Shown here one piece after another: positions 17,411 through 26,514 of a stretch of 26,514 bases of DNA. The notes below the pieces were generated by a model. The model was not told the DNA's origin. It worked only from the letters and a program-made list of their open reading frames with translations, and searched no databases. This DNA is from Triparma columacea (lineage: Eukaryota > Sar > Bolidophyceae > Parmales > Triparmaceae): positions 1,681 through 28,194 of the forward strand of contig BRYA01000920.1 in assembly GCA_030267965.1 (NCBI GenBank), written 5' to 3'. Every line of letters starts with the position of its first letter. Within the stretch, counting starts at the first letter, position 1. The position numbers and the translations under genes were made by a program.

Positions 17411-20400
17411 ATGAGAGGGTACATCAGGTGAGATTGTAACAGGATGTCCAAAGCCTAGGGGGGGGGGGATGCCCAAGCAGTTTTGGGAACGCGTTTGTTA
17501 GCATGGGAACAACTGGGAGTAGTACCGTGTATTACGGACACGCTTACTAATCATCGCTTCGCTTCGTCGTCTAGATCTGCTGGATTCCTCCCCCTATCCC
17601 TCGCCTTCTTCCTCCTATTCATGTTGAGTCTTCTGTGCGACAGCTCACGAGGAATCTCTCAAAGACAATGGAAAGTCACGAAAGGTAAGAAATGCGAGCT
17701 TCTGATTTCACGCGGCGCTGCATACCAAGTTCTAACACCATTTCACATAGACACACGCCAGGGTGATGAGCTTGACGAACATTTCCAGGGCATGTCTGAC
17801 GTGAAGAACGACCTTCCTCTCAACAGCGTTCCCAAAGACTTGGAGGAGGGGAGAAAGATCGTTCTCAAAGAGGATCAGGCGGACTCACTCAACGCTGCTG
17901 CTGCTCAGGCCAACTACTCCGAGTGGTTGCAGCACAAATTCGAGACAGCCAAGCAAGAGTGGGGGCGCCTCCCTGTACCCGAGCTTACAGAGAAACATGA
18001 GGAGGGGGACAGTGGCTTCCACAAGTCTTTAATTGACGAGGTTAGTGTCAACCAAGCATTGGCTGAAAGTTGCGTCGTCGACGAGAACGCTTTGCTAGTG
18101 AGCGGTTCAAGGCTTGGAATGGTCGACGGACCACAGCTAGTCTCTGCTTTGCATGGGGATACTTCGCTCATTCAAGTGACCCCCCCCTTGCAGCTGAGGA
18201 TCGAGGACGGAAGTTGCGAGGGATTAAGCGTCGTCCACATCAACACTCGCCTCCACAATGTGCTTGGCAAACACCTTCTTGATCCTCAAGTCAAGAACAA
18301 CTACTCTCGAATCATAGGCCCTCGTGAATTCGAGGAGAAGAGAACGGGCGTCCTCAACAATGCCGGGTATACGGATGTTGTCAAGGTTATGGCCGCCGAA
18401 GTCCCCCGTCGGTCCAGTCTCGGTCGACCCCATCAAGGAGAGGACGGCAGCTCCGAGGTGGAGACGACTAAAGTCGATGTAAATGAGGGCAAGGCAAATT
18501 GTATCGTACGCGAGGAGGCTGACGAGGTTTTGAGAGGTGAGGAGAAGGGAGGGGAGGGAATGAGGAGGGGGGGTGTAACTTTCCTGTGCAAACTTGTCCT
18601 TGTCCACGTCTTCTCGTCCACGTACATCTTCGTCTTCGTCCTCATCCACATTCATCTTCTCACCCCCCCCGCACCCCCCCCTGCAACCCCCTCCCTGCAC
18701 CCCCCCCTCCACTCTCCCTTGCCAACCTCCCATGGCCGTCTCTCTCCATGTGGCTAACAAATCTATTCCCTTAGACACTCGCCTCTGTGATGTGTGCAAT
18801 CAGCATTTTCACGGCATATTTGACGTGGGCCTTCCTCTCAACAGCGTCCCCAAAGGCTTGGAGGAGGGGAGAAAGATCGTTCTCAAAGAGGACCAGGCGG
18901 ACTCACTCAACGCTGCTGCTGCTCAGGCCAACGAAGCCGGTTGGTTGCAGCACAAATTCGAGACAGCCAAGCAAGAGTGGGGGCGCCTCCCTGTACCCGA
19001 GCTTACAGAGAAACATGAGGAGGGGGACAGTGGCTTCCACAAGTCTTTAATTGACGAGGTCAGTGTCAACCAAGCATTGGCTGAAAGTTGCGTCGTCGAC
19101 GAGGACGCTTTGCTTGTGAGCGGTTCAAGGCTTGGAATGGTCGACGGACCACAGCTAGTCTCTGCTTTGCATGGGGATACTGCGATCATTCAAGTGACCC
19201 CCCCCTTGCAGCTGAGGATCGAGGACAGAAGTTGCGTGGGATTGAGTGCTGAGTACGAAGTGCTGCCAGGCTTTGAGGCGATGGGGTGCCTTCCCTCGAG
19301 CTCTATTGCCTGGTTGCAATGTCCGCAGAAACGATATGCAGCTTCCGGTGCCGCCGTCGGTGCTGCAGTGGGCAGGATGCATCGAGAAAAGGTGTCGTGG
19401 AAAAGGTCCCGTGGAGGGGAAGGACAAGGTGAGTACCGGCAGGGGTAGAGAAGATAATTAAGCACCCTTGAAGATCACTCGATGCTGCCGTCGAAAAAGC
19501 AATTCATTGCTCGTCTAACTCAAAATCCAACTCACTTCCCCTTGCTCATCAGAAACAATTGTCAAGGACGTGGAGGTCTTTCGGGCATTATTGACAAGCG
19601 ATGTCTACGACAAGCTCTACGTCCTCCAGGCGGGAGGGACGGGCGAGCTCTTTGTCGACGACGAGGGGTTGACACCTCTCGACAACAAAAGTGAGAAATG
19701 TGTGCACAATGAGAGCAAGACGAGGGATGAAGTTAAACGAGATTCGGATCTTGAGGAGCAACATCGCTTGCCACAAGCAATTGAGCCCCCCTACGTGAGG
19801 GGAGGCCTTGAAGCCCAAGGCGTTGCCGTAAGCGCTGCTGAGGGGAGAGCGAGGCGAGATCTTGTTGAAACGAGGTTGGAAGAAAGGGCTGTTGGAGGGG
19901 ACGGTAGAGGTGAGTGCGAGGTGTTGGGGGGGCGGAGGGAGGTGGGCATTTTGATCGTTTGTGTTACCGCCGGGGTATGCATTTTGGTAGATTCTAAGTT
20001 TCGTCAAACTCACTCACTTCACCCTCCAGCCGAGACCTCAGGCAGACCTCAATCTCATCCTGGATTAAACTTTAACACGTTCAACCGTTGGATGGCGGGC
20101 GCACACGTCCTTCTTAGTTCCGTACCTCCTTCTGCTGGACGCGTGAGGTACGCCGTGCTACTTTCACAGGTCAAACTTGGGATGTGCGAGTTGAAGGACA
20201 TGCTCAACAATTCTCGCCTACCCTTCGGTCACATCGATGGTCCCGTCGACGGTCCAGCTGCGGAGAATAATAATATGCGTGCAATCACAATGGTTGGCGA
20301 TCATCGAACGGGTACCACCGCGCCTTCAGAGCTCCACATCGGGATGGAGAGGGAAATTTCAACATCAAGGTGCTGGAACGGTGGAGCATCGACACTGCCA

Positions 20401-20656
20401 ACATTGATACCGATGAGAATACATACTAGTGAGTCTAGTCGCGCAAATCATTGTCGCGACAATGATAACTACGACAACACGAAGTACAACAGAGGGCCAG
20501 GGGGAGAAGCTCATGTTGAGGGTGCTGGACACACACACGGGATTATTGCTGCTGCTGCCAACGACAACAATTATCAAGAGGGTGATGAGCGTGACCGCGA
20601 CCACAATAGCGGCGTATGTGGTAAAGAGGACGAGACGCCGGTCTTGTCCGGAATAA
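17411..20656 (+). CDS. Modular secreted or type I membrane protein of unknown family (about 8 exons, 3' end uncertain)
   Basis: Proposed exons are 17411-17427, 17575-17684, 17751-18536, 18775-19428, 19553-19690, 19778-19909, 20030-20428 and 20493-20656. The first splice completes a signal peptide: MRGYI joins RSAGFLPLSLAFFLLFML. From exon 2 on, every intron is phase 1 and every internal exon from exon 3 on is a multiple of three. Exons 3 and 4 begin with near-identical modules (LPLNSVPK, LEEGRKIVLKEDQADSLNAA, WLQHKFETAKQEWGRLPVPE, SGSRLGMVDGPQLVSALHGD). Exon 5 encodes KDVEVFRALLTSDVYDKLYV. In this model the protein ends in a hydrophobic segment and KRTRRRS, giving 799 codons. I recognise no domain. 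Alternative: frame 1 stays open past 20428 into the receptor-kinase gene, so both could be one very large gene. The 5' part (to 20428) is the firmer part. Confidence 0.5.
17551..17574 (+). other. 3' splice site with TCGCTTCGCTTCG tract (signal-peptide intron)
   Basis: ATCGCTTCGCTTCGTCG followed by TCTAG closes the 147-bp intron that splits the signal peptide of the gene starting at 17411. Confidence 0.7.
17751..18230 (+). repeat. Tandem exon duplication, copy 1
   Basis: Homologous to 18775-19247, with the repeat starting exactly at the exon boundary (CATAG|ACACACGCC here, CTTAG|ACACTCGCC in copy 2). From 17813 on, the two are almost identical for about 400 bp at an offset of 1,018 bp. A weaker third trace begins at 18232 (ACACTCGCCTCCACAATG; NTRLHNV against DTRLCDV), still inside exon 3. 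Confidence 0.9.
18537..18774 (+). other. Large intron between the duplicated exons, with G-run and C-runs
   Basis: Phase-1 intron with donor GTGAGGAG and acceptor ATTCCCTTAG. It opens purine-rich with a G run at about 18568 and closes with three C runs of seven or eight (18665-18710). It is open in some frames, which explains spurious ORFs here. Confidence 0.65.
18775..19247 (+). repeat. Tandem exon duplication, copy 2
   Basis: Second copy of the module at 17751-18230. The similarity begins at the splice acceptor and ends at about GTGGGATTGAG, after which exon 4 runs into unrelated sequence (AEYEVLPGFEAMGCLPSS). Differences from copy 1 cluster in the first 60 bp and at YSEW/EAGW; the rest is nearly unchanged. 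Confidence 0.9.
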
Positions 20657-21264
20657 GCAGCTCCTCTGGAGAGGCACGTATTTACGGTTCTAGCTGTGCC
20701 GATGATGCAAGCGCAAGCACTAGCTTTAGGAGAGTCGAAGACGACAAGTTTGAGACGAATGCTGACGGGGCAGACAAGAACATTATGTTGAAATGGGGAA
20801 ACATCACCTCTCCGACCTCCATTTTGGGAAAATGCTGCCAGAGAAGTGAGACTTTGCTGCGTTGCTTGGTATACCTTCACTTGGGGGCAACGGATGCGGT
20901 ATTCAACGTCGATTCAAGGCGTGCAGGCGATTCTAGAAAGGGTTTGGGGAATTCAGGGGTGGAGACAATTTGCCTCTGTCTCACTCTTGACACCCTTTTC
21001 GCTGCGTTTTTGTTCGTGATTGTTGCGAAGTTCTTCAAGCCGAAAAGGTCGAACAAGAAGAAAGGTGGGGGCGGAAGGAAGGGGCATCGATACATCTCGG
21101 AAATACATCTCGGAAACAGGGGCTCCAATGCCCCACCTCATGGGACGAAGAACTATCACAATTTGGCGCCGGCAAAGTTAAAATGGGCTCACGCAAATCA
21201 ATGCAGGGTCTTGCCTCGAGGTGAACAATCTGCACTACATCGTCTATTCGTGGGTGCACTCTTG

Positions 21265-24200
21265 ATGTGTCTGCTCTGCCTCGTTGATGGACTGGAGGGT
21301 TATAATAACTTTCGTCGCCATCAAGAGTTGCCCTTGGGATTGGAGGCACATGCCAACCATCAGATCTCAACAACAACATTATCGCTCACACCAGCACTTC
21401 CAAATAAGGCTGGGTCAAAGGCACGACCCGAGAGCACCTCATCAGAAACCTTCACGCTTCCACCGGCAAGTACGCACAACCTTGGATCCAGATCTAGGGG
21501 ACCCGCCAACAATCAGGTGTTGCCAGCATCTCTCAGTGATGACACAGAACGGAAACTTGCTGAGTGGACTGTCTCAACCATGTCCGAGTTTTACAACAAG
21601 TTTAGCTCATACAGTAATTGGGTCACACAATCTGGCGACTCAATAATGGAGAGTGGCGACACAATCATTGTTAGTATAGGTTCTTTCACCTGCACTACAG
21701 GTACAAATTGTGCAGCACCATATGTCATGCTGTCAACAACGTTGTCTGGTCAGGTGAAATGCACACATGATGGCACTGGTTGTGTTATAGACGGCCAAAA
21801 TAAATTCAGGGGAATGGATATTTGGGAAACAGGTAACAAAACCTTGACACTGAGAGCAATCACTTTCAAAGATGGCAATGCTGAATATGGAGGAGGTCTT
21901 TTGATCTTGAAGCACTCAATGGTGGACATTTTGCTTTGTACCTTTTTAACTTGCAGTGCCAATAGTGGAAACGGCGGGGCAATTAATTTTGACTCATACA
22001 CCATATCCACTTTTAACCCAACTGTAATCAATTTCTACGGAGCCACCTTTATTGGGAATACAGCAGAAGGCTATGGAGACGACATTGACATTGACGACGA
22101 CTTTGGAGTTGTCTCAATTCACAACACTTGCCCATTTCCCTACTCCTCACCTGCAGCTGAAGGTAAGCACAAACAACATACTTCTATCTCGATTTAACCC
22201 TAACGCATTAACACATTTCTGCAACCTTTTGTGCAGGAGCGACCCTTGATGTTTATGGTCCTTTTAATGGCAGTGCAATCTCCTATGTCTGCACAACCTG
22301 TACAGCCACGACTTCTCCAACTGATGATGGCAGTGATGGAAAATTCTTTTGCGTCAATGGAGGGCTTGCTCTGGGACACACTCCAAGTTGCTCTTGTCTC
22401 TGCAGAATTGGCTCTGAAGGAGAAAACTGTGCTACCTGCACAACAGGCTACAGTGGACCTAACTGTGCCGCTGAATCCTGTCAAGCCACTACTATTTCTA
22501 CTGACGATGGCTCAGATGGTAACTTCTACTGCATCAACGGGGGAGAAATTGGAGGGACGACTGGGTCTTGCACATGCACATGCAATTCTGCTTTTGAAGG
22601 AGATCACTGCGAGGCTACAGCGCAAGCTACCTTCCATGTTAGTGACATGACAACCTTGTTTAACACAATTAGCAATTATGATTTTCTCCCAGGATATGAA
22701 GGAAACTCAATCATGTCTGATGGCAGTGAAGTACAGTTGGCCGTTGGAGAGTACAAGTGTTCTGAAGGAACTTGTGCTGTTTATACCTTTTTTGTCATGT
22801 TGAATAACAGGTGGAGAGACACTCACACTCAGAGCAGTCCACTTTGTGAATGGCAACTTTGATTATGGTGGAGGACTTTTGATTGATCGTGGTGCTGTTG
22901 TAGATATTGAGCTTTGCATCTTCTCCAACTGCAAGGCCACTGGAACAATTGATCCTGATAACAGGGGTGGAGGCGCAATTTATGTTTGGGATGCAGCAAC
23001 AGTGCAAATCTATGGCACACAATTTGTAGATAATACTGCAGAAGGCTTTGGAGATGATATCTTCAATTACCAAACTACACCAGGCGTAATCAATGTCCAA
23101 AATGTTTGTCCCACACCTTACTTTTTGACAGAACCCATCCAAGGTAAGAAAACATGACAAACTATGCAAACATAAGAATCGTAACTGTATTTCTCACCAA
23201 AAAGCCAACAATTTCTGCACACAGGACCAGCTCTAGATACAGAAGGCACTGTTTTAGGGTTTCTCCATTCCTATTCTGGCTGTCCTACTCCATGTCAAGC
23301 TACCACCAATCCTGCTGATGACGGTTCTCTGGAGAAAGATGGTAACTTCTACTGCATAAATGGGGGAACAATAGGAGGAATTGCAGGACAATGCACCTGC
23401 TCAGAATGTGATGCCGGATTTACAGGTTCACACTGTGAGAATCTTTCTCTGTGTCAAAATACCACCGATACATCTGATGACGGTTCTCTGGAGAAAGGTG
23501 GTCACTTCTACTGCATAAACGGGGGACAAATTGGAGGATTTGCAGGTAATTGCACCTGTACACAATGTGATGCCGGATTTGAAGGCTTACACTGTGAGAC
23601 TGAGATGAAATCCAAAGACAACACTGCCCTTGTTGCAGGCCTTGCTGTCAGTGCAGTGGTCATAATTCTTCTATTACTTTACTTCTGTCTCAAGAAGCAG
23701 CCAACTGACACTGAGAAGGGAGACTCAAGGCGAGACAGCTTAGCTGTAGTTGCTCCTGCTGAAGCTCTGCTAAGTGATGACCAGCTTGACAGGATGGCAA
23801 TTGCAAAGAAAGCTGCTGTGATGAAGAATGAGCTGCAAACTTACAGCCCTGATGAAGAAAGAGCTATCAGCGAAGGTGTGGCATTCCACACAAGAACAAA
23901 TGAGTCCAAACAAAACATGAAAGAAATCAAGAGTCCGGATGAAAAAGTTGCAATGAAGTTGGTTCACTTTGAGGGTGAAAGTGTTGCAACTTGCATCGCT
24001 ACTACCACACTTGACACAACTGTAGAGGAGGGGGCTTCTCATGCCATAATCCACCATAACAGCAGAACGACGTTGAGGAATGCAGCAAGTGATGGAACAA
24101 CCCAATTGAAGGTCATTGACATCAATGCCCATTCCCTTTATTATATCGTGACCAAAGAATTTGGGATCCCTGGAGTTTCACCACGTGTTGGGAGAAATAT

Positions 24201-25881
24201 CATTACTTGGAAGAAACAGGATGGAGGTAAATTCATTATAGACGTCTCAGATTCTGAAAAGCTCTTAGAAGACTACCCAGTTAAAGATGGGCAAGTTCTT
24301 GTAGATGTACACACTGTGTGGTACTTTGAGCCACTGGATGCTATTGGAGATGTCCCACAAACTCAAGTAACACTGACGACCAAAATAGATTTCAAAGCAT
24401 GGGCAATTCCTACAAAGATGATGGACAAACTCAGTGTGAGATTTCTTCTTGCAGTTTCAATCATCAGGAAAGACTTTGACAAGAGCAAGGAGTTAGAAGC
24501 ACTGAAAAACAGCACAGATGGTAATGCAGCAGAGAAGGTATCAAGGCAAAATATTGAACCATCTCTACTTGTTAGCAGCTTTGAGCTTGATTTTGAGAGA
24601 GATGAGAAAGGGCAATTTGTCTCTCTCGGCAAAGGAGCATTTGGTAATGTGCTGGTTGCAGACTACCTTGGGACAAAGTGTGCCTACAAGGAGATCCTAC
24701 CTTCAGCACTTACACAAGAGACAATGGAGAGATTCTTCCTTGAGCTTAAGCTTATTGGAACATTGAGACATCCCAACATTGCACAGTGCCTGGGAGTTGT
24801 TTGGGAGCCAAGCGAGCATGGTATCATTTTTGAGCTGTGTAAGAATGGAGGCCTTGATGACTTTCTCAAGGGACAAAAAGAACACGTTCAATTGCTTAGC
24901 TGGCAGAAAACCCCAGTGGTTTTAGATGCCCATGACAAGATTGACACTGCAAGAATTAAGAAAGGATCAACACTTTCCCATCTCATCAACCAAGGGATTG
25001 GCTTGAAGACAAATTGGGCTTTAGGGGTAGCAAAGGGCTGTGCCTTCCTTCATGGAAAGGACCCCCCCATCGTACACAGAGATTTGAAGTGCGCAAATGT
25101 CTTGGTCAGCAATGACTTGACAGCAAAGATAACCGACTTTGGGGAAAGCAGGCACCTTGGTAGCGAGGAGGACGAAGAGAAAACCATGACTACTGTAGGA
25201 ACGCCCTACTTTATGGCTCCAGAAGTTTTCAGTTCTGATGATGTTGACAGGACGTACTCAAAAGAGGTAGATGTTTACTCCTATGGTATGCTGCTGTTAG
25301 AAATCTTTTATGATGGAGACATCAAGAAGGCCTTCAGGAAGGGGTGGGGACCAATGGTTGTAATGAATAGGGTAGGAAACGGGTGGAGACCTGATTTGAA
25401 GTTGGTGGAGGCAGAGGATGAAGATCTTGCTGATATCATGAGAAAGTGCTGGGTTAGAGAACCTGAGGAGAGACCATCATTCAAGGAAATGATAAAGTTT
25501 TTCCAGAAAAAGCTTATGAAGCTTGAAATGGAGACAAAGAATATGAAGGGTTTGCTGATGAAGCAGAATGAGAAGGAAGACAAACCTAGGACTATTGAGC
25601 CTGTCAACACAAACAAGTTAGCAGCTTCAGCACCAATGAAAAGAGCAACCACAGCAGCAGTTGATGGGTTTCAGGTAAAGCCTAGCTTTCTTGATGGCCT
25701 TTTAAATGATGGCATAATGCCAGAGCCACTGGAGGTGAAGCAAAGTAAAGTTTCATTCAAGGAAGAAAAAGTGAAAGGTAGCTCAGAAGAAGACAAGGAA
25801 AAGGAAAGTGACAAGGATGAGAACGAAAGCAGTGGTTCTGGGATGACAATGCTTCTGGCTGGGATTAAGTATGAAGGTTAA
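21265..25881 (+). CDS. Receptor-like TKL protein kinase: beta-helix/EGF ectodomain, membrane segment, START-like module, kinase
   Basis: Exons end at 22162 and resume at 22237; they end again at 23143 and resume at 23225. Both introns are phase 1 after EG or QG. Hydrophobic LFVGALLMCLLCLV near the ATG may be a signal or membrane segment; the true 5' end is uncertain. The ectodomain repeats twice as a polymorphic-membrane-protein-like beta helix (TLTLRAITFKDGNAEYGGGL; ATFIGNTAEGYGDD) plus two EGF-like units (NFYCINGG, CTCxxCxxxFEGxHC). A membrane helix follows (23620-23690), then a START-like region (24060-24480). The kinase has GKGAFGNV, Lys in CAYKE (24688), HRDLKCANVL (25075), DFGESR (25135) and GTPYFMAPEV, so it should be active as a Ser/Thr TKL-type kinase. 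An insert of about 45 residues precedes helix E. The tail is acidic/basic low complexity. The second beta helix has a frameshift near 22800. Confidence 0.8.
21580..22162 (+). repeat. Ectodomain module A, beta-helix part (paired with 22620-23143)
   Basis: It encodes FYNKFSSYSNW through SPAAEG. The second module (MTTLFNTISNYDF through TEPIQG) repeats the same order: GDTIIVSIGSFTC against SEVQLAVGEYKC, TLTLRAITFKDGNAEYGGGL against TLTLRAVHFVNGNFDYGGGL, and GNTAEGYGDDI against DNTAEGFGDDI. In both, a phase-1 intron follows and the next exon opens with ATLDVYG or PALDTEG, so the duplication included the intron. Confidence 0.8.
22786..22815 (+). other. Frameshift / internal deletion site in the second beta-helix repeat
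   Basis: Frame 3 coding runs through YTFFVML, ending near 22802. The homologous continuation GGETLTLRAVHFVNG is in frame 1 from 22810 and is preceded by a TGA at 22801. Compared with module A, the spacing from GTCATG to ACAGGT is 13 bp here against 105 bp there, a net loss of 92 bp. No usable intron fits between the two. Confidence 0.7.
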
Positions 25882-26514
25882 AGGGAATGGTATCAAGGAG
25901 AAAAGTGTTCTAGCTTTCGGGGTAAACTAGAGAAATGTTGTATGTAGGAAACTGTTAGTTTATTTGCCCTTTGCATCACTTTGTTATAGGCTTCGCTGTG
26001 TAGAAGTGTGTTATGAAAAAGAAGTTTGTTGGATCTTGGAGTTGGAGACTGAGGGTAAGGGAAGAAAGTGTGTGGGGAGAGTATAAGTAGGGAAAATTTT
26101 CGACCGTGACGACGTCGTAGAAATTTACACCTCACCCCCCCCCTCCCATCACCGTCACTCCTGAAAATTGAGCCACCCTTTAATCGCCGCATTTCGACGT
26201 TTTCTATAAGTGACGCGTCCATAGTACCTAAAAAACGGGTTTGCACTCTTCGCTTTCAACTTTAAGGCATCAGAGTCAACTAAAAAGGACTATTAGTCTC
26301 AATTCCACCGAGATTACCTATGCTGTATTGTGAGCATGGATGGACCTACAATCGTAATGGAGTAGAATGCCGAGCTTTAAAACTACGTTAAACGACATTG
26401 TAGGTTTCACTTGTAACTTTAAAGCCTTATTATTAACAAAAACAAGCTTGGAAGCTTCCATCACGAGGTGAAGCTCCAAAATCAACCATCCCCTAATGTC
26501 GAGATTCGCGACTC
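25882..26514. other. Downstream flank with no recognisable gene
   Basis: 3' flank of the kinase gene. Minus-strand ORFs here look like chance. A perfect 10-bp palindrome GGAAGCTTCC lies at about 26449. No RNA gene, repeat or mobile element was recognised. Confidence 0.4.

Noticed and set aside
17185..17439. Plus-strand ORF ending REDERVHQ just before the donor at 17428
   Set aside because: Only the overlapping ATG frame (ATGAGAGGG at 17411) continues into the signal peptide after splicing; this frame leads to a non-hydrophobic Pro-rich read and then a stop.
22231..22650. Plus-strand ORF of 139 codons over the first EGF-like units
   Set aside because: The EGF cysteines are in frame 3, joined correctly by the phase-1 intron; this ORF is another frame.
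1..26514. CRISPR array, transposase, integrase, rRNA or tRNA genes
   Set aside because: I looked for spaced repeats, recombinase motifs and cloverleaf-like sequences and saw none that could be supported; the sequence is eukaryotic nuclear in character.

Overview
This is eukaryotic nuclear DNA. It shows spliced genes with short GT-AG introns (about 65-300 bp), long intronless exons, genes on both strands and gene-fragment pseudogenes. The best fit is a photosynthetic stramenopile, perhaps a bolidophyte/Parmales-type alga. The reasons are an aminotransferase with a stramenopile-style bipartite plastid presequence, BspA-type leucine-rich repeats, and large START-domain membrane proteins plus a TKL kinase. 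The organism is an inference; no rRNA or other marker gene is present.

Layout. 1-654: 3' end of a membrane/coiled-coil gene. 1261-2259: BspA-like LRR gene built from a 69-bp tandem repeat. 2949-4643: two-exon WDR74/Nsa1 ribosome-biogenesis gene. 4806-6200 (-): plastid-type DegT/DnrJ/EryC1 aminotransferase. 6653-8286 (-): five-exon TauD-like Fe(II)/2-oxoglutarate dioxygenase. 8405-9318 (+): two-exon MPV17/PMP22 membrane protein, head-to-head with the dioxygenase. 8563-10155: a gene-fragment graveyard holding an EFCAB2/DRC8 exon inside the MPV17 intron, telomerase reverse transcriptase pieces (motifs A and E) and a duplicated 3' end of WDR74.

10168-16594 (-): a six-exon gene of about 1,945 codons that joins several START-like modules to an XK-like multi-pass membrane region. 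17411 to about 20656 (+): an unfamiliar modular secreted or membrane protein with a signal peptide, phase-1 introns and a tandemly duplicated exon. About 21265-25881 (+): a receptor kinase with duplicated beta-helix/EGF ectodomain modules, a membrane segment, a START-like module and a TKL kinase domain. Its second beta-helix repeat carries an apparent frameshifting deletion.

The right half reads as a cluster of membrane-signalling genes. The START-like module of the kinase is recognisably related to one in the minus-strand START/XK protein. The left half is housekeeping and metabolism, interrupted by captured gene debris. Exon boundaries were worked out by hand from GT/AG sites, reading phase and family similarity; no search was run.
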